A stretch of DNA of 64,000 nt from Lineolata rhizophorae. Taxonomy: Eukaryota; Ascomycota; Dothideomycetes; Lineolatales; Lineolataceae. The notes beneath the pieces were generated by a model. The model saw only the letters and a program-made list of their open reading frames with translations. It was not told where the DNA came from and did no database searches. Below, piece after piece: positions 43,200 to 53,652 of the stretch. Location of the stretch: contig MU001705.1 of assembly GCA_010093515.1 (NCBI GenBank), positions 132,924 through 196,923 of the forward strand, read 5' to 3'. Both the position numbers and the translations under genes were made by a program. Every line of letters begins with the position of its first letter. The first letter of the stretch is position 1.

Positions 43200-45420
43200 A
43201 TGGATCGCTCTTCAAGGGACGAAGACATTGGCCATGATGGTGGATTGGATGACCAGACTGCTGTATCATCATCATCGTCGATAGACCAACCTGAGCCGAG
43301 CTTCATGTTCGTCCCATCGCCGTCGAGGCTCGGGAAGGCCCCGTCTGCAGGCCATCCTCGGGTCCGATCGTTCCTGATGCGCAACGCCCGTCGCCAAAAA
43401 GCTTGGACAACGGGGGCTTCGGGCGCTGCCACTGCCACTGCCGGAGCTGCTGGGGCGTTTGAAGATATTAAAAACACCGGCGGCGAAGGTGGTAGCGATA
43501 GCTCCCGAGCTCGTAGCCAGGAGTGGGCCGTGTCTGCGAATGAGGGGGCAAATCCCGCGCTCGACAGCCATTACTACTCCATTCCACCCACTCAGTCAGC
43601 AACTTCCGAGCGGCCGAGGACCAACTCCCTAGACCAACAATACGACTTGGCACAGTCAACTATGGCGACCTGGTTCCTATGCCCGCTTTGCTTGAGATTA
43701 ACGAGCCGCGTACCAGATGCGGTATGCTGGCAATGCTCAACGGTGCGCCGCGACAGCTCTGCACGTCCAAGGGTCGCTTCTAACTGGCTCTCTTCGGTCT
43801 CTCAGGGCCTGATAGACCCGTTTAACTCCATCGCAGTTAGACTAGACCGACGGACTTCTGAACTCCTGAGTCACTGTGAGTACCCTTTTTTCATAGCAAG
43901 GTCTTATGATTGCTTTATTTCGTGAGGAGATCGGGAATCAATATCCCTGCAGCTTTTGAACCACCATCCCACGAGATCACCAGATTTGCGTCCGTTTCTC
44001 AAATGCTGGAAAGGACGTGGCTGGAGAGTGAACTCAATCGAGAACAACTGCCAAGATTGTTAGGCACCCCAATACAGTGTAAGAATTCGACTAATAACAT
44101 ACAATCTAGACTTGCATGCGATGGCACCCACATCGGTGCCACTCGATCTCCGAAGTCAATCGCCTTTGATAAGAACAGATTGGCTGTCCAGTGCTCTTTC
44201 AAACAAGGCATTTATTCACTCCATGTTTTGTGCAGCTGCGATGCACATGTATGTCCTAGGCAAGGCCAGTGCCATTGATATCATGCACCACAGAGCCGAG
44301 GCTGTCGCGGCTCTGAGCTTGCTCCTGGCCGACTCTAACACCAGCCTTGCCGATTCCAACATTGCCGCTGTTTTTTCACTTCTTTGCGTCGAAGAGAGCT
44401 TGTCATCAGCGCCGTATTACTCCCCCCTCCACGCGGCTTGGGAAAAGAGCACCGATCAACGCGCCATTCACTACAACGGTTTGAATCGCATGATCGCACT
44501 TCGTGGCGGGTTGGGCAGCCTAAAGACCAACAAATGCCTTCAATCATTCATCCTGTGGTTCGTACCGTATCAGCCCTCCAAACACTCGAATATATCACTA
44601 ATCGCGCACTACCAGGCATCGCACAGTGCATGCCATAGCATTATGCCAGCGAGCAGACATCGATCTAGACTGGGTGACTGAGCAGGCGCTGTCACCCTCC
44701 GCACACCTGTCGCACCACCCAGGACAGCATAACTACATGGCGGAGATGTGCCGCGTGATAGGCATTGAACACGAGCTTCTCAATCTCGTCGTCCAGCTCG
44801 AGAGCTACGCCTACACCGTCTCGCGGTGGTACAGTAAGACGCCCAGCGATATGTGCCCCTGGGCACTGCAAAACGCCGCCTGCATCCTCGAGTGTCGTCT
44901 CCTCGACTACCTCTCCACCATATCCAGCATCGCTGGCGACAGCCCACCACGACTTAGCCCCGGCACCCCACCTCTCCAATATCAGCGCCCACCTTCGCCA
45001 TCGTCCCGCGCCCGCATCCACATGCTCGCCCACACCGCCCTCACCACCGCCCTCCTCACCTTCACCATCTGCATCTCCGAACCCCTCTCGCGCCCCTTCT
45101 ATTCCTTCCACATATCGCTCATCTCGCGTCTGCGCGACGCGCTCCAGTCGCTCTCGGTCGCGGACTTCGCCGCCGCTCCGGACGTATATTTCTGGATTCT
45201 GGCCGTGGGCGCCTTCGCGTCGCGCGGGTCGCGCGAGGACCGCTGGTTCAAGAGTACTGTCGATGGCGTATACGACGGGGTACGAGCGGGCCATGGGAAA
45301 ATTGGGGAGAGAGGGGGGGTGGAGTGGATCGTGGACAGGGCAAAAAGGTGTTTGTGGGTGGAGTTTGTGTTGGATATGTGGGTGAAGAAGTTAGTGGAGA
45401 GTCAGAGTAGTCTTAGATAA
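43200..45420 (+). CDS. Fungal_trans_2 (DUF3468) type transcriptional regulator without Zn2Cys6 cluster
   Basis: Predicted 684-aa protein. Exons: 43200-43875, 43953-44078, 44110-44557, 44616-45420. The N-terminal block FMFVPSPSRLGKAPS...RVRSFLMRNARRQKAW resembles the short conserved segment that replaces the Zn2Cys6 cluster in many Fungal_trans_2 proteins. A CPLC...CWQC pair at about residues 160-180 looks like a small zinc ribbon. The regulatory domain has PLDLRSQSPLIRTDWLSSAL, AFIHSMFCAAAMHM, RAEAVAALS and HYNGLNRMIALRGGL. Near the C-terminus are AHTALTTALLTFTI and DVYFWILAVGAFAS. The start 43200 is the first ATG near the conserved block, but an open frame continues upstream. Intron 2 would be only 31 nt (44079-44109), so that junction is tentative. 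DNA binding is inferred only from the family. Confidence 0.75.
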
Positions 45421-46399
45421 GTGAACAGCAGTGGAGGGAAGAGCGGGGACTTCTAGTTAGTGCGTATTATTCTTGTTGATACACATAGGGTTCGTTTTGC
45501 TTGGGCTGATACCCATGGGAAAAGGACACATTTCTTGTCTAGATTAGCGTTTGCATATTTGGGCCTTTGATTGAAGATTTTAAGCGCCACATATACTTCT
45601 GAAAACTCTGTTAGCGCGTAATGTTTCATTCAATAAGACATTGGCATTTTGCTGCTTTTTCTTTTAGCCGGGTTTCAGTATTGTTCCTAGAATAGTTTTG
45701 CGCTCGTATTTCGCTCTTTAACATGACGCGTGCATAGCGGGAGCTAGTGGCCAGCTCGAACAAGTGCTGTAGATCATTGATGATTTGCGCCCACATCAAA
45801 ATACTGTTTGGATAGTAAGACAACTTGTATTCTCTGTTTTTTGTTCGACTCGTGTTCTAGCATCGGACTATCTCTCAATACCTAATCGAAACCCAAGTAA
45901 ACGACTCGATTTGTGCCACTTGTGTAGAAATCTGTCTGATAGCGTCACGAATGGATTGGCACCTTAAAACCCCTTTCTTGCTCCATAGCTCCATCAAACC
46001 AAATTTACTAGTTCCCCTTGTCACCATGAAGTTCCTTCATACGCCGACATGCCCATTCCAAAACAGCATCACGAACGAATCCCCCCAAGAAATTAATGCC
46101 ACATGATAATATGATTTTATCGTACACTATACCGAGATGGTCAACCCTTTCCACCTCAACACCATCGATGCACTGTCCTACACCAAGCCATACTATCTCT
46201 ACCCGTGACCCGTCAACCCACCTAGCCGCGTCAAAACGCGATAGCCCATACCATTGCTTTCCCTAGCAGAAAACACACCCACACCGCATCATGTTAGAGC
46301 CCGACAAGACAAGACAGCCGACCATCCTTCCTGCCCTAAAGAACAACATTAAGTAATATCGACCACGAACCGTCTCATTTTCGCACTCCACCGCATCTC
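45421..46399. other. Intergenic region between convergent genes
   Basis: About 1 kb of 3' UTR and AT-rich spacer between the regulator gene and PTA1. No gene or RNA recognised. Confidence 0.5.
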
Positions 46400-49300
46400 T
46401 CATGACTCACTCTTAACCGCCTCACCTCCGCCCATAGTAACCATGCCGTTTGCTTCCCCACCCGCGCCGGCGCCGCCCTCTTGCGCCTGCTGCGCCTGTT
46501 GCTGCTGCAAGACCTGCGGCCGCCACTTCGCGAGATGCTTCGCTGCCGGCGCCCTCGCGTCCTCGTAGTTGCGCCACAGGTCCTCGAGCGCGTCGATGCA
46601 CAGCTCGCGAACGGGAGGGCGCAGCATGATGAGATATCTGCAAACAAAATCCAAGCCACGCGTTAGTAATTCTTCTACTCGATACGATGACCGGGAGAGA
46701 TAGAGAGAGGGAATGAAAAAATTGGGAACGTCACTCACAGCAGCGTATTCACCGCCAACCCCACCCTCTCCGGATCTCTCGCCAGCCTCTTCACCTTCTC
46801 CACCGCGCTCTTCTCCACCGCCGGCACCTCCGACAGGAACCGGATCAAAACCTTATCCCTAGCGTCTAGGTATGGCATGATGCCGTCCAGCACCCGCAGC
46901 ACCCACTTCTCGTACGTCGGCGTCCCACCACCTCCTCCTTTCCTGCCCGCGCCTTCCTTGCCCTTCTCCGTTTCCGCCATGCCCGCCACCTTCTCCACAT
47001 ACCACTCCTCGCACAGCCACGCGATCGCGACGTCGATCCTACGGCGGAAATCCTCCACCACGAACCTGCACAGTGCCTCTCTAATCATATTGGGTAGCGA
47101 GAATCCGCCCGATCCCCTCGCTGAGAACAAGTCGCCGCCCAACCCGCCCGCTCCTTCCTCGTTCTTTACGGCTCCGCCGACGCCGTCCTCGCCCCCCTCG
47201 CCGGGGATCACCCGCGTCGCCAACCGCGCCACCACCGTCACCCACGCGTCCCGATCGTAGCTGCTCGCCGCCAACCTGCTGAAGCCCTTGCCGAACGCGC
47301 CGGCGCCGGCCGCGCCGGCGCCCTTGCCCGCCTGCGGCGCCGGCTCTAGGCTCGTCATCAGGCCCAGCACGCGGTCCACGGTGCTGGAGCCCGCCTTGGC
47401 GGTTTCCTCCTCGTCCAGCGGCGGGGGCGGCGGAATCGCGAAGGGCCCTGCCGCGGGTACCGGTACCGTGACGCTGCTCGGAGTCGGGCCCGAAGGCACT
47501 GGTTCGGGGCCGGGGTCGGCTGGACCCGTCGGAGCGGGGGCTTCGGGCGGCGCCGCGTCCAGCTTGTTCATGATTTGCTCCGTGTCCTCTGCGGGCTGGA
47601 AGTCCGGCTCGTAGTCCTCGTCGTCCTCGTCGTCGATTCCCGCGGGAGCACCGGGGCCCTGCGCCTGTGCCTGCTGGGCGGCGGCGGCCTGCTGGCTGAT
47701 GGCCAGGTATCGCGCGCGGACGCTATTCACCGCGCTATCTAGCTGGGCGTGGTCCACCCGGCCCAGCATGGGCACCAAGATCCTGACGACCAGCTCCACC
47801 GGTATTTGCTGGACATCGAAATTGCGAGACCCTTGGTCGTTGGTCAGCGTATATAGCTGGGCGAAGCTGATGGGACTAGGCGGAGCGCCAGCTCCCCCAG
47901 CTGCGGCGGCGGCTGCTGTGCTTGGTGCATCGCCGGCGCCGAGGCGCTGGCGTTTGGCGGGGTCGAGGCCGTCGACGGGCTCGGCGGGGGCGGGCCGTTT
48001 AGTGCGCGAGGCGGCGGCAGATTCGTCGAGGAGTTCTGCGCGGGCTTGGTGGAGGCGCTCGAGGTAGGCGTGAATGCGGCCAGCAAGGGGGTGGTTTTGG
48101 TTCCTGTTCAGTGGACCAAGGGCGTTCGTGTTAGGACTTATATTTAAACAAGAAAGCAAGAAAACGAAGATATGTCGCGAGAATAACGAAGGGTAATGAG
48201 ACTAGGTAGGGACTCTGCATGGGCAAGGGTTAAATATACTTTTTGATAATGTTTAGTAGCAGCGCTTTAGTTGTGCGCTCCATGGACTTGACTATGACTC
48301 GATTGCGAGAAGAGATGGGCTGCTCGCCCGCTAGCTTGAGCGGATTGAAGTTGAGCACGGCGTTGACGATTTTCGTAGCCACCGAGGGGCGCGTCCGTAT
48401 CAGGCTGCCGATGCTGTTCAGAGTGGCTGTGACGATGAGCGCATCGGCTCCGTGATCGTGTAGATTGCTTAGCAGCCGATCTAGCAAGCCCGAGGCTTCG
48501 GCTTCGAGGTTCGGCGGCGGGATTAGCGGGTGGTCGCGCGGTACCAGTGCGAGAGAGATGTCGTTGTTCTCGGTCCTCTGCCAAATGTAATACCACTAGT
48601 TAGACATCGAAAGACATGTTTTTTCGAGAACAAAGTAACATGGGAGAAGTCAACGCACCCTAGGGTCAGCAATCAAGCCCGGCGTCTGGGTCTGTACGAC
48701 GCGCTGCACAAACTTGATACAGCAAATGCGGACACCCGGCGAGAAGCTGTCCATGCGCCGGAGAATATTTGACTTTATAGCGGCCATTTTTTGCCACGAG
48801 GACGCGTCGGAAGGATTATCGACACTGCACCGAGAAGGTTGGTTACAATCAGAACTCTGTCCGAAGAAACTGACAACATGGGCAATGGAGCACAAGGCAT
48901 CGAATAGCAGGCAAGTTCCCCCACACGTGCAACCCTGGACAGTCTGTGCCTTTCCCTGCCCATCCTAGAGAACCTACATCCTCAACTCTGTGATGCCGTC
49001 TCTATACTGCAAGGCCAAGCTGTGAAGCCCCCACACTACAAAACTCAACCCAACTAATGGAATCTACGGAAGGGTAAGAAATGGGACTCAATACTCACAT
49101 GTGCCTAAACACTAGCGGGTACACACTCGCCGCAGTCTGCACCGCACTCTTCGCAATACCCGTATCCACCTCATCAGTATTTCCATCCGCGCCCAAAAAG
49201 GCCTTCAGCGTGTCCAGCACCTTGAGCGCTAATCCCGTCTTGGCGTCGGCGCTTAACGTTGGGCTGGCGAAGGTCTCAGCTAGGAAATCGGCGCCCCAGC

Positions 49301-49529
49301 GCTTCAGCTCCAGCGCCGCCGCCGGCGCCCCGACGATTGGCAGCACCGATGGCACGATCTGGTTGTAGTAGGCGGCGTCCTCGAGCGTAAGGTTGCGCGC
49401 GTGCGTAAGCTGCTTGATGGTCTCGGCCGTGGCATTGGGGATGGCGTTGTTGGGGCCTGCGGCCGTGGAGGGGGTGGCCGAGGCGGCGGCGGCGTTCGCA
49501 GCTGCGTTGGATGCAGCCGCAGCCGCCAT
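46400..49529 (-). CDS. PTA1: PTA1/symplekin, mRNA 3'-end processing scaffold
   Basis: Predicted 845-aa symplekin homologue, a scaffold of the cleavage and polyadenylation factor. Exons (- strand): 49529-49099, 48824-48659, 48577-48240, 48103-46739, 46637-46400. The start is the ATG in ACCATGG. After an Ala-rich leader comes the HEAT-repeat N-terminal domain (DUF3453): KRWGADFLAETFASP, AVQTAASVYPLVFRHIVDNP, IKSNIL, PGVRICCIKFVQRVVQTQTP with GLIADPR, RTENNDISLALVPRDHPLIP, GSLIRTRPSVATKIVNAVLN with FNPLKL, VKSMERTTKALLLNIIKKNQ and NHPLAGRIHAYLERL. Then KRPAPAEPVDGLDPAKRQRL, typical of fungal Pta1, a disordered middle and a C-terminal helical part ending in LRPPVRELCIDALEDLWRNY plus a Gln/Ala-rich tail. 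Intron 1 is long (274 nt). Confidence 0.93.
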
Positions 49530-50183
49530 GGTGGTGGATGCGGATGACGGTTGCAAGTGCTGGGCTGAAGGGATGGAAAGCTAGCTATCTAGGTTGCCTC
49601 GAACGGAAGGAAAGCAGAGTGTGCAGATGGCAAATGGGCACAAGGTTGGGCCAATCGCAATGACGCCACGAGATTGCGTGTCTTCAGGATGGCTGGGAGC
49701 CTCGTGCTGCTGTATGAACGCCCGCGATGCGGCGCTTCTTTTAGTAGAGTTCGGCGCGCAGGCGCGGCAAGCCGCATTCCCCAGCTGATCAGTGTGGTAT
49801 TCCGGCAGAATACAAGTGAGCTTCAGCAGCGGCAAGAAAGGCCCGTATGTGGCGAGCTGTGTTGGGGACGTGTGTGGGAAAGACGTGGTGGAGGGAAGAA
49901 GCGTGAGAGCCGGCTGAGGCGGTTGTTGAGCGTCTTGAAAGAACGAGCGGGCCGGCAAGCGCGATGATGCTGGGTTGAAGCGCGCGTGCACAAGCGTAGT
50001 ACATATGCCTGACAAGCCACACCTCGGACCGTGCCTTTGCACCGCCACATGCGCCCATGCGCCTCACGGCTGCGGAGCCCCGTCGACCCACCTGCCGCCT
50101 CGCCGACTTGCTCGCGGCTCGTTCCCGCATCCTCACCTTTCCGTCCATCCAAGCCAATCCCCCAGCGGATCCTTACGCCCACG
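49530..50183. promoter_or_regulatory. Divergent promoter region PTA1/COA3
   Basis: About 650 bp between the start codons of PTA1 (-) and COA3 (+). No TATA box stands out. Open frames across it lack domain similarity. Confidence 0.5.
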
Positions 50184-50616
50184 ATGTTCGAGCAGTACGT
50201 GCGCAACTACGGCCCCAAGATATTCATATCTCGTCAGTGCTAACTCACTCTCTCCTCGCAGTCTCCCTCACACGTCCTACTACGACCGGCGTAACCGGCC
50301 CATGGGCGCGCTGCTGCGCGCCCGCCAGCCGTTCCTCGTCCGCAATGCGCTCAGCCTCGCTGGCCTCGCGGGGTGCACTCTCGCGATCTGTAAGCGCCCG
50401 CTTCCTCCGTTGGGATTCCTTTCGGTGGCAATGGTTCGGGAATTGGAAATGGGGATAGTAGGGTGCATGGCATGGCTAACGCCGCAGCGATGATTCTTTC
50501 CAGATTCGTATACCATAAGGGCGGTCTCTCAGGATGACTTCGAGGACGTCATCGTGCCGGATGCGCCGTCTAAGCCGGTGCAGCAACCGCCGCCGTCGAA
50601 GCAGCCGCAACCGTAA
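50184..50616 (+). CDS. COA3: Cytochrome c oxidase assembly factor COA3
   Basis: Predicted 83-aa inner-membrane protein that, with Cox14 and Mss51, couples Cox1 synthesis to cytochrome oxidase assembly. Exons: 50184-50194, 50262-50389, 50504-50616. The first coding exon is only 11 nt (MFE plus two bases) ahead of a strong GTACGT donor; the 67-nt intron has a GCTAACT branch. The product reads HTSYYDRRNRPMGALLRARQ, then PFLVRNALSLAGLAGCTLAI as the single membrane helix, and YTIRAVSQDDFEDVIVPDAP. This is the COA3 order: SYYD, LLRAR, LVKNA, then A-V-x-QDDF-x-DV-x-x-PD. It ends in a Pro/Gln tail. Too short for confident automatic prediction. Confidence 0.88.
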
Positions 50617-51098
50617 GATGACGGACGGGCGAAAGGGAGACTGGCCGGATAGACGGGAGTGTACTGACGGCATGACGGAGAGATACCGGATTAGAGAGAC
50701 GCTTTCGTTCATGTATCTATATTCACGGTTTATGGTTGTAGGCGTCAAACCCGATTTAACAGGGGTCTGGAATGCCTCATTAATTCTACGGCATTTGCAA
50801 CGGTGTAATATATCACATAGGAAAAGGGTGGAATACGACACTCCTCTTTGCCAGAGATCACAAAAACGTCACAAATTTGACAGGTAAGCCCTCGTTATTC
50901 AAGTCAACTGAGATCATTCCGTTATAAACTCCAGACAAACGGCTAGTAAATATGCATCCGTGAGCAACAGACTACATGAAGCGCCTCGCCCATTTACCAA
51001 AACCCAAGAGTACCTAATATAAGTACAATAATCTTTCGATGCAGCTCGACACAGATCTCTCCCTAGCATTTAACCGGGTTCCCCCATCCTCTATCAAA
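50617..51098. other. Spacer between convergent COA3 and TVP23
   Basis: About 480 bp holding both 3' UTRs. Nothing else seen. Confidence 0.55.
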
Positions 51099-51982
51099 CT
51101 AGCGGCTAAACATCCGACTAAACATTCCTCCCGCAATATTCCTAGCCAGGCCACTGCCATACACAGCGCTCGAGGCGATGTTGGTCGCATGACTAAATTT
51201 ATCGCAGCGGGAGAAGGCGAGTGTGTTGGTGATCGTGAGCACGAGGGCGATAGCTGCGAAAAACATCAGTCAACTCCTATTCTCTCGGCCCCCTCCAACA
51301 GATACCATTTCTAGCTCTGCCCTGATCTGCTTCCCCACCCGTCTGCAACAGGCCAAATTAGAGAATCAAACTCACCAACCAAACTCAACCAAATAAACTC
51401 CAACCACACAACCGCCACGATGGCCAACAGGACCCACAGGCACGGCTGCGCGTACAGAGCCAGCCAGAAGAAGCGGCGGTCCGTCTCGTTGATACTGCGC
51501 GTGTCCGGGTCCGCGCTCTCAAACACCCAGTGCGAATCGCCCGTGCCCGGATCGACCTCGTTCCACCAACGCAGCCCCACCAGCCGCCGGCCCGCAATGT
51601 TTTTCAGGTAGTAGAAGTCGACGGCGAGGAGCAGGATCGTGATGATGAAGATGAGGACGCTGTTTGTCGTTGTTGTGCGGCGCGAACGCGCGGCACCGTG
51701 GGTTAGGTCTCGTGTCCTCGGAATAGAAGGGAAGGGTAAGGAGGGGAGAAGTACAAGTTCTTCGTAAAGTACATGCCCAGCAGGTATACGAGCAGACTTG
51801 CTGTGTTGCCGTTGCTGTTAGCTTCTTTTCATCTTTTTCCTTGACTCACTTCGCGGGTGCCTAGTCTGGTTTGCGCGCAACGAAGCAAGTTACCCACCTA
51901 TCCGGAACCCGAGAAAGCATAGCAGCGTAATCGGGTGGCTGCTCAGCCGCCATGTGAGCATCCCTGGCCTCGGGTTATCCAT
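51099..51982 (-). CDS. TVP23: TVP23 Golgi membrane protein (DUF846)
   Basis: Predicted 189-aa four-helix protein of late Golgi/TGN membranes with a role in vesicle traffic. Exons (- strand): 51982-51898, 51800-51755, 51659-51376, 51253-51099. The product starts [20 protein letters not shown], then [57 protein letters not shown] with [12 protein letters not shown], then [20 protein letters not shown] and [20 protein letters not shown]. It ends [13 protein letters not shown]...[18 protein letters not shown]. All these are hallmarks of Tvp23. The total of 570 nt is in frame across all four exons. Divergent from the lyase gene at 52360. Confidence 0.93.
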
Positions 51983-52359
51983 CGCGGCACGGCAGTTGCT
52001 GGAAAAGTTAATTAAGAAAGGAGAGAAAGGAGCGTCGTTGCGGAAGTGTGAGTGCGGCCTGCTGGGAGAGCTCCCCCCATGCAGCAACGTTGCCCGTACG
52101 GAGTAACGAGGACGCCAAGACCGCGATCGCCCGCGGCTGGCATACGCCAATCACGTGCCGCACTGTTCCTTGGTTGCCCAGGGTCTGGACGAGCATGGGT
52201 TGCGATTGGTCGGCCTGCACTGGTGGAGCGGGAGCTTCAGGACCTCGGCCATGTGGGACTCGCTCCCATCTCGATATTCGGAGCTTCAATTGCGATTTGC
52301 TATCCTCCTTGAAGAATAACTATATTTCGAGCTTGGCTATGTAATTCTTCTTTGCAACC
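51983..52359. promoter_or_regulatory. Divergent promoter TVP23/lyase
   Basis: About 377 bp between start codons. No clear TATA box. Short frames here are not supported as genes. Confidence 0.5.
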
Positions 52360-53516
52360 ATGGCCTCACCCATCATCCGTCGGGCACTTCTCTACGGTAG
52401 TATCCCCCGATTCCCCATCTCATATCAATCTCAAGCTGCCCCCCACATGCCCTCAGAACTACGTGTGTACTAACAGCCCCTCGCTTTACACAGTGCCCGG
52501 CTCGTCCCCCAAAATGCTCTCCAAGTCGCGCGGCCTCGTCGCCGACAACGTAACATACGACCTCGAAGACTCGGTGACGCCAGGCAAAAAAGCCGAGGCG
52601 CGTGTCGCGCTGCGGGAGCAGCTTTCACAGCCACGAGCGGCCGGGGTCCGTGAGCAGGCAGTGCGCATCAACAGCGTGGACAGCGGGCTGGCACTGGACG
52701 ACCTAACGGAAGTGGTGCGTCCATTCCCATCGAGCACCGAACCCTTGTACGAGCCCTGATTTGGGACTGACGAATGCGCACACCCACCCTAAACCGCAGC
52801 TCAAAGCGCCACACCTTGACGCCGTCGTGGTTCCAAAAGTAAACTCCCCATCAGATCTGCACTTTATAACCGACGTGATCCGACACACGCTCCCCTCGCG
52901 GCATCCTTCCTCTCCCGCCACTTCGTCCTCCGCCACCGCCCGCCAACCACCCCTCCGCATCCTCGCCCTCATCGAGTCCGCCCTCGCCGTGACCAGCCTC
53001 CCCGCCATTTGCGCCTCCTCACCCTATCTCTCCGGCCTGATCTTCGCTGCAGAGGACTTCGCCCTCGACCTCTCTCTGACGCGCACGCCATCGCTCACCG
53101 AGTTCCTCTACGCGCGCAGCGCCATCGCAACCGCCGCGCGAGCCGCCAACCTCGCCTCGACCATCGACCTCGTCTGCACGAGCTACCGCGGCGAGGCGGG
53201 CGAGCGGGCGCTGCGCGACGAGTGCGCCGACGGCAAGAGGCTCGGCTTCAATGGGAAGCAGTGCATCCATCCGTCGCAGGTGGGCATCGTGCAGGAAATG
53301 TTTGGGCCGGGCGAGGGGGAGGTCGAGTGGGCGGTGAGAGTGGTGGTGGCGGATAGGAAGGCAGATAGAGCGGGGAAGGGCGCGTGGACGCTGGACGGGA
53401 AGATGATCGATAAGCCCGTGGTGGGGAAGGCAAAGGCGGTGGTGGAGAGGGCCACGGTGTGCGGCGTAAATGTGGAGGGTGTGATGGAGAAGTGGAAGGG
53501 GCAGGAGCCGGAGTAA
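52360..53516 (+). CDS. HpcH/HpaI aldolase family lyase (CLYBL/CitE-like)
   Basis: Predicted 324-aa member of the CitE/CLYBL family, Mg2+-dependent enzymes that cleave or form (3S)-malyl-CoA, citramalyl-CoA and similar compounds, often mitochondrial. Exons: 52360-52396, 52494-52714, 52800-53516. Conserved elements are RRALLYVPGSSPKMLSKS (start of the TIM barrel), NVTYDLEDSVTPGKKAEAR with the metal- and CoA-side acids, VRINSVDSG, LDAVVVPKVN, ILALIESALAV, LIFAAEDFALDL and the C-terminal GKQCIHPSQV motif followed by QEMFGPGEGEVEWA. Intron 1 has an ACTAACA branch. The substrate cannot be told from sequence alone. Its 3' end faces the NUFIP1-domain gene, with 136 bp between stop codons. Confidence 0.9.
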
Positions 53517-53652
53517 ATTCAGCGAGCGATGGTATGGTTGGCATGTACATAGTGTCATAAAATTCGCCCTGGATTGCAGTTAGATTCGACGCACATGGTG
53601 CATCCCTACGCTATAAAGAGGCTAGGCGTCCTGTCCGACGCATTCGTACCGT

